Below, piece by piece: positions 1 through 10,624 of a DNA stretch of 64,000 bases (position 1 is the first letter of the stretch; each line of letters opens with the position of its first letter). A program made the position numbers and the translations under genes. The notes under the pieces are model-generated. The model was not told the origin of the DNA and ran no database searches. It saw only the letters and a list, made by a program, of their open reading frames with translations. The stretch comes from Ditylenchus dipsaci (taxonomy: Eukaryota; Nematoda; Chromadorea; Rhabditida; Anguinidae): positions 1 through 64,000 of the forward strand of contig SADC01000289.1 in assembly GCA_004194705.1 (NCBI GenBank), written 5' to 3'.

Positions 1-19
1 TTTTTGACGAAAATTTGAC

Positions 20-385
20 TTTTTGGCTTGGTCCCCAAGGCAATTCAACCTGAAAGGGTGCTTGGATACCCCCAAAATGGATTTGAACATAGTTTTTTTG
101 ACTGGGCCTACCGCATAAAGAAACTCTGGTATGCATACGTTTTTATACATCCAGAGTCACTTTCGAGTGATTTGCGTGTAAGGTATGGGTGTGCGCATCT
201 CAACCCCAAGCAACTGGTAGTTAGAAATGCGGCACCATTTACCTCAGACATGATTTCGAGCAAGACTCTGAATCAAAAAATAAATAAAGAGACTCTTTGC
301 CAAGCTCCAGTGACCAAAACGCGGTAGAATACCCTAATATTAAAGTAGTTCACCTTGGTACCCCAAGGCAAAAAGTCCAGTTTTG
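20..385. repeat. Dispersed repeat family A, partial copy
   Basis: This is a degraded copy of a repeat seen at least seven more times in the window. Shared pieces are a 'ttggtccccaaggcaa'-like stretch, a 'gggcctaccgcat' block, the pair 'ctggtatgcatac' / 'gtcactttcgagtga', and 'gtgcgcatctcaacccc'. Copies at 4226 and 31552 are full palindromic elements, so this is a fragment of a non-autonomous terminal-inverted-repeat element. The reading frame at 28-327 has no coding signature. Confidence 0.7.
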
Positions 386-1053
386 GTCAATTTTTTTTTT
401 TCAAAAATCCATTTTTGTGTGGAAATAATTAGAAAATAACTTTTTTATCGTTTTAAGCATATAAAAATTACTTAGGAGTCGTTAAAACAACTATTTTTAA
501 ATAAGTCAAAAAACCCAGCTTTTGGGGCTTTTGGGTTGTATTTTAGTTATTAACCGTATTTTTTGTATTTTATCACAAAGCCGTGGTTTGCCACTGTGTT
601 TTTGACAGTGCTACAATGAGCACGTTGTTTGGTCTTTAATGTGCTAAGGCAAATTTAGAAAGCTCATTTGAAATTAAAAAAAACACAATTTTTTCATTTC
701 CAGCACCATTTTTTGAAAAATTTCTAGACATCGATTTTGCTAGTTGTGGCTCCATATTTCAGTAAAATTTATAATAAAATATGCAGCAAGCAACATAGTT
801 AATAAAACTTCAAATTTGAGATGCCATTTTACTAAAAAATAAACACAGTAGTGGTGGATTGTCTTAAATAGACAGCTTGTTGACAATATGTTCGGGTCTA
901 CTGCTTTTTTGAGATCTACGTCTGGTTGATTTTTTTCTTTTGCTTTCTAATTTTCAGGTGACTCTCATAAACAGCACTATGACTTCTCCAAATAATTTTT
1001 GTTAGTCTTGCCAGTAGTCTATCATATTCAGCATTCATTGCAAAATTTTTTTA
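386..1053. other. AT-rich stretch with nothing recognised
   Basis: AT-rich DNA with homopolymer runs. No exon-like protein similarity, RNA gene or clear repeat boundary was seen. Confidence 0.5.
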
Positions 1054-1262
1054 ATGAAAACGCTCAAAAGGGTCGTCTACATACTTGCACGGCGACGGCG
1101 GCCGCGTTCCCCGGTGGCCCGCCGGGTAAAATTAGCAATTTTGGAGCGCCGCGCGGTCGGCACTCCGCAGGCTGAGGCGGCGAAAAATTTTAAAATGCTG
1201 GCGGAGGCTCCGGCGCTTTTTATTTTTTTGGGAAACATGCAGTATGGTCGTCTATATGATAT
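1054..1262. repeat. GC-rich element with TCGTCTAcATA-like inverted ends
   Basis: A strongly GC-rich core (about 1088-1220, blocks such as GGCCGCGTTCCCCGG and GGCGGAGGCTCCGGCGC) sits in AT-rich DNA. The outer ends are related in inverse orientation: 'gtcgtctacatacttgca' on the left and 'tgcagtatggtcgtctata' on the right. The subterminal 'tttttttgggaaac' recurs inverted at the very end of the window (63971-64000), directly after 'catacttgcac', so another copy begins there. Probably a non-autonomous transposon. Overlapping ORFs on both strands are by-products of base composition. Confidence 0.5.
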
Positions 1263-1383
1263 ATAAGAATTGTAAAACAAAAACACCCCCGATCATTCTC
1301 ACATGCGGCTGCAAGTCGTGCTCGTTTAAAGGGGGGGGGGGGGGGGGAGGCGGAGGGTGAAGCCATTTAGGTTTGAAAAAGTT

Positions 1384-1480
1384 GCTTCCGTGGCGCAATG
1401 CGTAAGCGCTCGCGTTTTTCGGCCGAAAATGGTGTTGTTTTGGTGTTGCGGGTTCGATCCAACGTAGTGGCGCACTATTT
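1384..1480 (+). repeat. tRNA-like sequence (SINE head or tRNA pseudogene)
   Basis: It contains a pol III A-box-like TGGCGCAATGCG with a D-arm-like gcgc-loop-gcgc, then about 50 bp on a B-box GGTTCGATCC. The anticodon and T arms do not fold into a normal cloverleaf, so it is not called as a functional tRNA. A G-homopolymer precedes it, and an inverted sister copy lies at 1590-1690. Confidence 0.55.
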
Positions 1481-1589
1481 TTTTTTGGCTTGTTAGATTA
1501 TTTCTAGGGGTAATTTGGGTTGCTGATTCCAAATCTGGCGTCAAAAAAGTCTAATTACCTCTAAACTGGCAAACAAGCAAAAAAAATAG

Positions 1590-1690
1590 TGTGCCACTAC
1601 GTGGGATTGAACCTGCAACACCAAAGAAACAACATTTTGGCCGTAAAAACGCAGACGCTTACGCACTGCGCCGTGGAAGCCACGTCGACA
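1590..1690 (-). repeat. Inverted sister of the tRNA-like sequence
   Basis: Read on the minus strand this repeats the 1384-1480 unit: A-box-like CGGCGCAGTGCG and B-box-like GGTTCAATCC, followed by the same GTAGTGGC-CACTATTTTTTTT tail. The two tails face each other across about 110 bp, giving a tail-to-tail inverted pair that could fold into a long hairpin. Confidence 0.55.
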
Positions 1691-1699
1691 GTCCAGTCT

Positions 1700-2385
1700 T
1701 TACGTGAACTACAATGCAAAAATTTACAAAAAACTTTTTTTTTATTATCAAAAAGCACGAAATTGACATTTTTTATTACGAGTCATATACTAAAATGTAT
1801 CTCTCTTCTGCAAAGTTGGAGGAGGATGTGTGCAGAATAGAAGCTATTTTAAGGCTGGAACTCGTTTTACTAGTAAAATAAAATGGGATTTTTATATTTC
1901 CCGCAATATTTCTGCCAAATGCAGAGAAATACATTTTCGCACATTTTGAAAAGCCGTATGTCCTCGTCAAATAAAAAAAATGTTCAAAATACCGCGTAGT
2001 TGCAAACTTAAAGAATCTTTTGCTAAATATGTCATATGTTGTTTCTATTTTTAAAAACTTTGAAGAAGGAATGTTAAAACTCTTTTGTTAGTTAAACAAA
2101 CCAGTGTTTTGTAGTTAGACTACGCAAAGTGTAGCCCAAAGGGTAGTTTGACTACACTGCAGAACAAATGGCTATTTTAAAACAACACAAATATATATAT
2201 ATTCTAAATGCCTATAAAATCAGATATTCCTGCTGTTGAAGTAGCTAATGAATCGCTAGCTAACAGATTCTTCGCTTCCCTGTGGGAATTCGCTGTTAAA
2301 TCTCCTACCCAACTGGCATTTGTACTGATTTGTTAAAGTTTAGACTTTAACGTAACATTTGTAGATCAACGGCAAAAATGAGTCA
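1700..2385. other. Upstream flank of the acyl-CoA ligase, no exon recognised
   Basis: AT-rich. The first exon(s) of the ligase, with its initiator ATG, should lie here or further left, but no stretch could be assigned. Confidence 0.4.
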
Positions 2386-2388
2386 GAC

Positions 2389-5300
2389 TGTGTCTCTTTT
2401 CAACAACTATTTGTGCATGCCATTCTGTGGCATCATTTTTGGACTCTATAAATGTCGGTTACAAGGACGTAGTTGTTGTGGTCTTGCCTAATTGCTGGCA
2501 ATATGCAGCTATTTTCGGCGGTACTATACTACAAGGAGGTGCCATAAGCGGAGCTAGTCCAGCATATACTCACTGTGGGTTATAATTTTTGACTAAAAAT
2601 TAATAAATTTGCAATTACTATACTTGTTTTAATCCAAGCCCCGGAGGCTCCGGGCCGGAATTCTATTTTTCAAATCTATGAAAATCGAAAAAAATTTGAG
2701 GTCATTCTCGAAATTTTTGGGTGTTGTCCTTTTAGCTTGTCCTTTAAAATATAAAAAATATTTAAGATGAGCTTAAAAGACAATTTGTGGATTGCTCTTG
2801 CAAGCTAGTGTTTTGTGCCGACTCTAATTCAGAGCAGGTTTGAAAAGCGGCGAAATCATCAGGAACTGTAAAAGTAGGCTGAATCATTTTTGCATATGTA
2901 TTTATGCTTTAAAATATTTAGACCATAGTGGTTGTGCCCAACCTTTCATCTAAAGCCAAAATAATAACTATGCTGAAGGAATAATTACAATGGACAAAGT
3001 TCTGCAGTTGCAACCTAACTTTGTCAAACAGAGGCCGAAAATAGTTCCACAAAAAGACTTGTCTTTTTGCCTTATTCGAGGTTTTCTGTTATGAATAGCA
3101 GTGTTGTGCCTGAGAATTGAGTGAGAATTTGAAAAGTATACCATAACTTTTTTAAATAAGGAAATGTTAGTTTTTGATATTTATGATCTTTATTCCATTT
3201 TTAATTTGAGTCTGTAATCTGCAATCAGATTTTAAGTTTTATTTGCAAAAATTTGAGATTTTTACCACTCTCACTGAAAAGTTCTCAGTGAGTTCACTGA
3301 GGTAACTTCTTAGTGAGAGTGGTGAAAATTTCAAATTTTTGCAAATAAAACTTAAAATCTGATTGCAGATTACAGACTCAAAATTAAAAAATGGGATAAA
3401 GATCATAAATATCAAACTAACATTTCCTCATTTAAAAAAGTTATGGTATACTTTTCAAATTCTCACTCAATTCTCAGGCACAACACTGATGAATAGTACG
3501 TAAAATAAAATTGAATTAGCGGTACCACAGGTCCACCGAAAGGTTTATATTTTTTTTATTTTTACTTGCAGTAACTAACGTAAAAACCATTTTATTTGAA
3601 GGTGTAATGATCAGTCACACCAATTTGGGCACTATGACAACATTCTAGAAGGGTAAGAAATTTTGTAAAATCTTAGAAAAAATTTTAGTTTGCATATTTT
3701 GTACTCTAAACTTTGGAGTTTAAAAAGAGTTTCTTTAGAGTTTAAATTAGGGTTGGGTAATTCTCCGGAAAAAGTATTTCTCCGGGTAATTACCGGGTGA
3801 TTTCGGGTAATTACCCAAGTAATAACCGAGAAATAAGGCCAGAAAGTATTTTTCCGGGTAATTACCAATCAACCAACCTAGTTTAAATGGATTATTTGAG
3901 CCTTTGCTAAAATGTTAAACACGTCTGAGTTTTTAGACATGAGTCGCTAGACTGACAAGCGAATCAATTGAACTGTAAAATGTAAACCCTTCAAATTTCT
4001 ATTTGCTCTTCGCATTTTTCTACGTCTTTTGATGAGCTGAACACGAAAATATCGCAATAGCCATACTTGGTACTGACCACAAATTTTATTTTTTGTATGC
4101 TTTCGTCAACTAAGCTGATTCTTTAGCTGTTTTTGGATCTAACAAAATCAGCTTGGGGGGCCCAGTCATCTAAAAAATAGAAGTTTGTGGTCAATTTGAG
4201 GGGTGTCTATTGGATGTTTGGTAACACTATAGAATCCCCCCCCAGCTAGCGAAAAATTTACTTTTCCTGAAGGGGAAAGGACCCGTCACATTTTGATTCT
4301 CGTGCTCTGAATAGGCACGGAAACACTTTGGTTTCCGAAAAATCGAAAAAAGTTTTTTTTCGATTTGCCTTGGTCCCCCAAGGTAAAAATTTTAGGAAAA
4401 TTCAAAAAAAATATTTTTCTGAATTCCCGCCAAAACATTTTTCAAGGGATTTAGGGCTGTATTGGGAGGGGAAGGGAATAAACAGGGCCACTTTCATGGC
4501 AAAATTATTTAAAAAAGTGAATTCTGGACTATTTCGGATGTCCTCCCATGTTTTTCAACTGGGCCGTGGCAAAAAAAGACTCTATATGCATTTTATGGTC
4601 AAGAGTACTTCTCGGAATTATGTCTAAGGTAAGTGAGTGCGCGCATCTCTAACTCTCAAGCCCCCTGCGCCCCTTCGGGGGCTTGGGGCTTGGGGCTTGG
4701 AGTTGAGATGCGCACACCCACATACCTTAGACACAATCACTCGAAAGTGACTCTGGATGCATGAAAAAGCATGCATACCAGAGTTTATTTATGCGGTAGG
4801 CCCAGTATTCAAAACTATGTTCAACATCTTCTTGTTAGTGGGCTCTGTGTGATTAGTGGCCCTCTTTTGTCCCTTTCCCTCCCCATACAGCCCTAAATCC
4901 CTTAAAAAATGTTTTGGCGGGAATTCAAAAAAAATATTTTTTTTGAATTTTCCTAAATTTTTTACCTTGGGGACCAAGGCAAATCGAAAAAAAAAATTTT
5001 TCGATTTTTCGGAAACCAAAGTGTTTCCGTGCCTATTCAGAGCACGAGAATCAAAATGGGACGGGTCCTTTTCCCTTCAGGAAAAGTAAATTTTTCGCTA
5101 GCTGGGGGGGGGGGGGGTGGGGAGGTGATTCTATAGTACAGCCGATGTTTTTTGTGTTCAGCTCATCAAAAATCTTGCGAAATTCCAAGAGCAAATGAAA
5201 ATGTGTAGGGCTTAATTAATCGTACGAATACATCTATAAAAACTGTCTTAAACTATTACAGCTACACCAAGCACTCTATAGAGCCCTACTTGGGAGTTCA

Positions 5301-7105
5301 ACCACTGGGCCTCAACATGAACTACTTGTCTTGCCTATGTATCATGTTTTGGCTTCGGTGTCACACTTAGCAACCTACTTCAAGGATCCACCACTATTTT
5401 CCTTAGAAACTTTGAAGAAAGACCTTTTCTGCAGTGCATACAAAAATATAAAGTCAATATTCAAGATTTATTTTATTATTTTAAATAACTGTACTTCAGA
5501 TTTCCAAGCTAAGGATAGTGCCCCAATCTTGTTATTACTAGCCAAAAGTCCAGTAGTAGCAGAATATGACCTGTCCAGTGTCAAATTAGTGATGAGTGGA
5601 GCGGCATCTGCAGGCAAAGAGCTGTGTGAAGAGGTCATCAACAGACTGCCACACATACAATTGATTGGCCAAGGGTTTGGAATGAGTGAACTGTCTCTTG
5701 CTTCCCATTCTCTAGTGCTTACTAAGAAAAATTTTCCTGCTTCTGGAAAGCTATTGCCTAATATGGAGGCCAAGATCGTGTGTCCAATTAGTAGGAAAGA
5801 GCTGTCCAGAGAACAAAAAGGAGAACTCATGATTCGAGGTGAGGAAAAAACTTAAGTGATTTTGACTAGTTAGACTATCGCCTCGAGCGAAAATAAAATT
5901 TGGAAAGGAGTGTTGGCGCTACCGGAGTATACCCCCCCCCCCAAATGAAATTTTGTTTAAGTGTTTCCAAACACCCTATATCGACTCAAAATTACCTCAG
6001 AAGCTCGAAAAAGGCATTATTTTTGTGTTCTAGTCAATAAAAAATTGAGTTTTGGGACCACCCAAATATACCTATTTTGACCATTTTTGAATGGATTTAG
6101 GGCCATATTAGGGTGGGAAAGGACCAAAAAAGGGCCAATTTAGTGTGAAAAGGAAGATGTTGAACATAGTTTTGTTGATTGGGGCCTACCGCATGAATAA
6201 ACTCTGGTATGCATACATTTTTTATGCATCCAGAGTCACTTTCGAGTGATTTGCGTCTAAGGTATGTGGGTGTGCGCATCTCAACCCCAAGCAACCAAGC
6301 CCCTGCGCCGGTAGGGTCGGAGTGTTTATGATTATTATGGCTCAAACTGTCATGAATAACATATAACATGTCTTAAAAAATTACAAATTTTAGTTAGCAA
6401 TAACCATGAAAATCGAAATCTGCTAGTATTGCTGGTTTCCTGGAGTGTGATATCTTCAGTAGTTTTTCATATTTTTTAATATTTTTATTTAAAAGAAAAG
6501 CATATCGTGTTTAACAAGTACTTCACATAAAATCTAAAGGGTTATGCGGGTTAAATTTACTAATATATTGACTAATTTTCCAACAAAAAACAGGTCCCAC
6601 TGTGATGCTTGGCTATCTAAACAAACACAAGCTACAGCCGAGACTATAGATAATGAAGGCTGGCTGAAGACAGGTTACTACTAAAGTCGAGTCTCGATAT
6701 AACGCGACGCGATATAGCGCGACCTTTTTGGGCCTTTTTCCGGTCCTTCGCATTATATAAAGACTCGATTGTACATCGAATCCTAATTACTCTCATAGTT
6801 TTGCTTGTTTAGGAGATATAGGTTTATGTAGATCAAGAAGGCTTTTTGTACATAGTTGATCGTCTAAAAGAGCTGATTAAAGTCAAAGGCTTTCAAGTAT
6901 ATTTTTTTTCGTGATGTGATCAAAATAAATGCTATAGTTTAGGTAGCACCCGCTGAATTAGAAGATCTACTACTTTCACATCCTTGCATAAGAGATTGTG
7001 CTGTGATCGGCATTCCAGATAGCAAAGCGGGAGAAATTCCCAAAGCATTTATTGTGAAAAGCAAAGACTCACTGACTGAACAACAAGTCATGGACTTTGT
7101 TAAAG
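2389..7105 (+). CDS. Acyl-CoA ligase (4-coumarate-CoA-ligase-like, ANL superfamily), partial
   Basis: Members of this family activate a carboxylate with ATP and then load it on CoA. Exons recognised: about 2389-2574 ([19 protein letters not shown]), 2767-2873 ([14 protein letters not shown]), 2922-about 3080 (PQKDLSF, then LPYS of the P-loop motif), 5262-5433 (LPMYHV), 5500-5838 ([34 protein letters not shown]), 6594-6673 (EGWLKTGD region), 6813-6896 ([14 protein letters not shown]) and 6943-7105 ([10 protein letters not shown]). The last exon, with the catalytic-lysine SGKILRR-type motif, and most of the GTTG P-loop were not found. Single-base indels are visible near 2841, 3068, 6626 and 6823. 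Three transposons lie in the introns. The natural substrate cannot be inferred. Confidence 0.85.
3099..3488. mobile_element. hAT-type palindromic MITE, 8-bp TSD
   Basis: A near-perfect 390-bp hairpin begins CAGTGTTGTGCC and ends with its reverse complement. It is flanked by the exact 8-bp duplication ATGAATAG (3091-3098 and 3489-3496). An 8-bp TSD with CAGTG ends is typical of hAT elements. The arms are about 185 bp and it is non-coding. It lies in an intron of the acyl-CoA ligase. Confidence 0.9.
3748..3880. mobile_element. Short hAT MITE with TAGGGTTGG ends, 8-bp TSD
   Basis: The 133-bp element begins TAGGGTTGG and ends CCAACCTA. It is flanked by exact GTTTAAAT duplications (3740-3747, 3881-3888). 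The interior is made of repeats of the word CGGGTAATTAC and its complement. It shares only its termini with the autonomous hAT at 12904. Confidence 0.88.
3980..5215. mobile_element. Outer palindromic element hosting a family A insertion
   Basis: The left arm (about 3985-4045, containing 'gatgagctgaacacg') is matched in inverse orientation at about 5155-5215 ('gtgttcagctcatc', 'gagcaaatg'). The element at 4226-5137 sits between the arms, so this is an older inverted-repeat element split by a younger one. Confidence 0.6.
4226..5137. mobile_element. Full-length family A palindromic element, inner copy
   Basis: Inverted ends 'actatagaatc' / 'gattctatagt' lead into long complementary arms containing GCTAGCGAAAAATTTAC. 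A central hairpin of the type gccccctgcgcccc...ggggcttgg lies around 4660-4700. It shares its central core with the copies at 31552 and 22694, but its outer arms are different from theirs. Non-coding. Confidence 0.75.
5925..6320. repeat. Family A half copy
   Basis: Starts at 'gctaccggagtatacccc', like the full copy at 31552, and runs to the 'gtgcgcatctcaacccc' and 'cccctgcgcc' core, where it stops. Only one arm is present. It lies in an acyl-CoA ligase intron. Confidence 0.7.
6684..6773. repeat. Short pogo/Tigger-like TIR element
   Basis: Ninety bases with inverted ends 'agtcgagtctcgatata' and 'tataaagactcgattgta', the word pattern of pogo-like elements. The centre carries 'gcgacgcgatatagcgcgac'. 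It lies in an acyl-CoA ligase intron. Confidence 0.5.
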
Positions 7106-7282
7106 GTTTGTTTCACACCACTAAGTTTAGTGCAAGGCCACTCTATAGGTAAATGAAAGAGCACAAAAGACTAACCACTTTTCTTTCAATCTGTAATTTT
7201 GATTAGAAAGCTGATTTCGAATTTTTAACTGCATCATTTAAATCACTAAAATTTTCCGTTTTAATCTAAATTTTTTCATATA

Positions 7283-7533
7283 TACCGTATTTCCTCTAAA
7301 ATAGCCCCCGGGGCTATTTTATTCAAACCTCCAATTTTCAGAAAAATTTGGATTCGATTTCGAGATTTTCGGGTGGAAATCCAAAATCGAAAAAGTGGAA
7401 TCGGTAGAGCTCGTGGGAGTTAAAAAATGCGAAAGACAGATTTGCAAAATATTCACTCTAGCTTGAGATATAGGTCTTCTAAGTAGGGGGGAGGGCTATT
7501 TTAGAAGGAGGGCTATTTTAGAGAAATACGGTA
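7283..7533. mobile_element. TACCGTATTT-ended element, copy 1
   Basis: Begins TACCGTATTTCCTCTA and ends with the complement. A copy-specific word 'gggctatttta' is repeated next to both ends. The core ('tagagctcgtgg', 'tttgcaaaatattcactct', 'gagatatag') is shared with the copies at 32834, 33100, 51313 and 53259. Non-coding, about 250 bp. Confidence 0.75.
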
Positions 7534-7849
7534 CCACATTTGCGACAAAATGTACTTCAAAAAAAAACAATATTTTTTCTAAAATCTATTTAGAAAGTTG
7601 AGATTCTGGGCTACACGTTGGTCGAAAAAATTTAAAAAATGATAAGGAAACCCTTTAGAATAAAAGCTTTTTAAAATTTCCGGCAGGAAAAGTGCCATTT
7701 CCGGCAGAAAAAGCGCGATTTCAGGGTCGAAAAGTGTAACAACCGATATGTTAAGTGGCTTTTTTGCTTTTTATCCTCCCTTGATTTCTTCTTATAACTT
7801 CTGTGATGTTTTGACCAAAAATAGTCAAGAAAAAAAGAAAACAGTCAGA

Positions 7850-7925
7850 GGGTGGAATCGAACCGACGGTGAAAAGATTCATCCCATCTACTTACCTACT
7901 GCACCATTCATGCCACTGATAGTGA
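7850..7925 (-). repeat. tRNA-like sequence with A and B boxes
   Basis: On the minus strand: an A-box-like TGGTGCAGTAGG, about 35 bp, then B-box GGTTCGATTCC. The anticodon loop lacks the universal T33, so a tRNA-derived repeat or pseudogene is more likely than a working tRNA. It abuts the pogo-like element at 7946. Confidence 0.45.
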
Positions 7926-7945
7926 TGAGCTATGTGTAGTATATA

Positions 7946-8048
7946 CAGTCAAACCTCGAAATAAGACCACCCCTGGGGACCGGTTCCAAGGTGGTCTTAT
8001 ATCGAGGGTGGCCTTATATCGAGGTGGTCTTATATCGAGGTTTGACTG
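7946..8048. mobile_element. pogo-like MITE, TA TSD
   Basis: Ends CAGTCAAACCTCG / CGAGGTTTGACTG are bounded by TA on both sides. The interior repeats the word GGTGGTCTTATATCGAGG three times. This is the pogo/Tigger TIR style. Confidence 0.75.
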
Positions 8049-8307
8049 TAGTATATGAATTCTAGCTCAGAGTCTTTTACCATACTTTTGGTATTTAAGT
8101 TGGTCTCCTAACGGATGAAAAATCTGCGGGTCAACTAATTATCAAAATTTTCAGTCACATGACCTATGCTTACCAAATTTCTTGCTCATACAGTTAATAG
8201 TCATATTATTAACTGTTCGAAGTGTCAAACAGTGACAGGAAGTCAAAACAAATGTATCAGGTGACATCCTGAATTAGAAAAATTGATTTAGAGCAAAAAA
8301 ATTCGAT

Positions 8308-8468
8308 AATTTCCTCTTACGAAAGAAATTAGTTACGAAAATTCGCTGTTACGAAAAACTTTCTTACGAAATTTCGCTGTTACGAAACTGTTTCTTACGA
8401 AAATGTTTCTCACGAAAGTTCGCTCTTACGAAAGTTCGCTCTTGCGAAATTGTCTTGTTACGAAACTT
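8308..8468. repeat. Tandem array of a TTACGAAA word
   Basis: About ten imperfect units of 'ttacgaaa' spaced 14-18 bp apart. It resembles the word arrays that form transposon arms elsewhere in the window, but no convincing inverted partner was located. Confidence 0.6.
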
Positions 8469-8614
8469 CCTACAGCCTTATTTAGCACCCGATATCTTTG
8501 TCAAACCCGATACCAATATTTTTGAAAGACACCAACCAATATCCCAATACCAATATTAACGCCTTTATTTGGCCCAATACCCCAATATCTCATTACCAAA
8601 TATATGTTTGTTCC

Positions 8615-9450
8615 ATCTCTAGTTTAACACACAAAAGTAACATGGGTTAAATTTACCTCTTTAACAGCTTTTAGTTTTTATTGTGAAATTTTTCGAATTT
8701 TTCGCTTATTTTCAAGAGGCATACCCACGCTAATAAGAGTTGGTGCCCGGAATTCAAAAATTTTCCTAATCATTGAACTTCTGTACGGATTTTTCAACAT
8801 GGTTTCTAATAAATTTACCTAAAAATAAGTTCTAGGCCTTGTTCTGTTAGAAACCAAGTTGAAAAATTCGTACAGAAGTTCAATACTTAGGAAAAAAATT
8901 TGAATTCCTGGGCACCACCTCTTATTAGCGTGGGCATGCCCCTTTAAAATCAAATCAATAACTTTGTAGAACGAGCTCTGGGCTATCCGATTCACTCTAG
9001 AACGAGACTGGATCATAACAAAATTGCAAATTCCGTGCGAGGGCAAAGTTTCTACTGATTTTTGTGCTCGGAAAATGACCCCAGTTATAGAACTGCCTTA
9101 TTACTCATGTTTCAAATGTTCACCATTCCTAGTTTCTCGCTTAAAAGAAAGCTGAAACTTCAAGCTTTTTTTTTGAGCCCAAAATTATGAATACTGGAAA
9201 TGCAAAACATGAGTAATAAGGCAGTTCTTCGACTGGGGTCATTTTCCGAGCACAAAAGTCACTAAAAACTTCGCCCCGCTCGGAATTTTCTAATTCTTAT
9301 TTTCTCGTTCTAAAGTGCATTGCATAGCCAAGAGCCCGTCTACAAAGTTGTTGGATTTAATTTTAAAATAATCGAAAACTAAAAAAATTTACAATGAAAA
9401 CGAAAAGCTGTAAAAAGAGGTAAAATAAACCCGTGTTATTTTGTGTGTCA
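8615..9450. mobile_element. Large palindromic element, left arm interrupted
   Basis: The left arm (8615-8713 plus 8947-9150) and the right arm (9150-9450) are complementary over several blocks: 'cacacaaaagtaac', 'actttgtagaacgag', 'ttgtgctcggaaaatgaccc' and their inverses. The element at 8714-8946 interrupts the left arm. Without it the palindrome is about 600 bp. Non-coding. Confidence 0.7.
8714..8946. mobile_element. Palindromic core-family element, copy 1 (nested)
   Basis: Hairpin of about 230 bp whose inner core ('cattgaacttctgtacgga', 'aggccttgttctgttag') is shared with 39857 and 44498. The outer arms (GGCATACCCACGCTAATAAG and complement) are unique to this copy. It is inserted in the left arm of the 8615-9450 palindrome. 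Confidence 0.75.
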
Positions 9451-10615
9451 AAACTCCGAAATTACATGTAGCAACATGTAATTTTACTTTTCAGTCAGTA
9501 GCGCTGAATTTCAGCTTTCTTTTAAGCTTAAATTTGATAAAATAACCAAAAAATTTAGTGTAAAAACGACAAAGAAAGTTAATATTTGCTTATTATTCTT
9601 TTGCCTAACTCTTATATCTTTGAAATTTAGGGTCTTGTTACGAAAACCTATTTTAACCTATTTTCGCCAGTTTGACACACTGTAATCGTTTGGATGGTTG
9701 AAATTGCGCACAAAAACACATAAAATGTCACAAAAAAAATCTTTTTTTGAAAGAGTACAAAAACTTTGAAAAACAGAACGTCACAACCTATTTCCGATTT
9801 GTGCCCAAAATCGACTGTTCTTATTCCCCTAGGTGCATTTTTTTTAGTAAGTTTAGTGACTTCTAGAGTCAAAAACTATCAAGCAATCGATCGCGATCAT
9901 TTCCAGCACTGCTTCGCTGTTAGCAACTGCCTCAATTTTGCGATTTCAAGCAAACGACCACCAAAATGAAAGGAAACCAGCCTAAATGATGCGTACTTAG
10001 ATTTATATAGCCTGAGCCTCCACCAATTTTATTTATTTGTCCACGCGTTTAGTGAATTCATAGAGCCAGATTTTCGTGGTAACCAAGATAGAAATTTTTA
10101 CACACCGAAATCACTTCAGAAAAATCAGGTAGTGAGCGAAGGTTGACCCGGGAAGAAATGAGTAATATTGAGGGGTAGGATTTTAGTATTATTTAGGAAC
10201 TGACATTTTCGCGATTTGAATTTACATGATTTTATACAACCGTATGCTGAAAATGACGGCACGAAGCAGGGCTACATTTTGAATGTGAGGTTGCAAATGA
10301 GTAAGTCAATTAAAATTGCGCATAAACGTCAGTTTCAGTATAATACCGAAAGTACTGAGATAGTCCTATTGAGGATTTCATCAAATTGGACATGGTTCAA
10401 CGTTTTTTTGAATTCTTGCTAAAACTTTATACTAACTTTTTATCTGTATGATAGTTCAAATGAAAGACCAGAACTTTGGCTACATTTTGACACTAAACTT
10501 GTAAACGAAAGAAGAAAAAACCGGGTTTGCACCCAGTGGTGGTCGAACCTGTGACTTAGGGCGATGCGTATATAAATTTTTTTTAGATCTATTCACTTTC
10601 CTGTCACCCCTAGCC
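9451..10615. other. Non-coding stretch, isolated B-box-like motif
   Basis: No exon similarity was seen. On the minus strand at about 10537-10548 there is a B-box-like GGTTCGACCACC without a convincing A-box partner. The missing last exon of the acyl-CoA ligase could be here, but no SGKILRR-like reading was found. Confidence 0.4.
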
Positions 10616-10624
10616 ACTATCATG

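Noticed and set aside
1384..1480. Functional tRNA gene
   Set aside because: A and B boxes are present, but the T arm and anticodon arm do not pair, and the acceptor ends are not complementary.
5295..5312. SSTTG string at 5295 taken as the ATP-binding SSGTTG motif of the acyl-CoA ligase
   Set aside because: It sits only about nine residues before LPMYHV, too close for the P-loop. The LPYS that precedes the motif is already present near 3070, so the real P-loop exon is probably missing or garbled.
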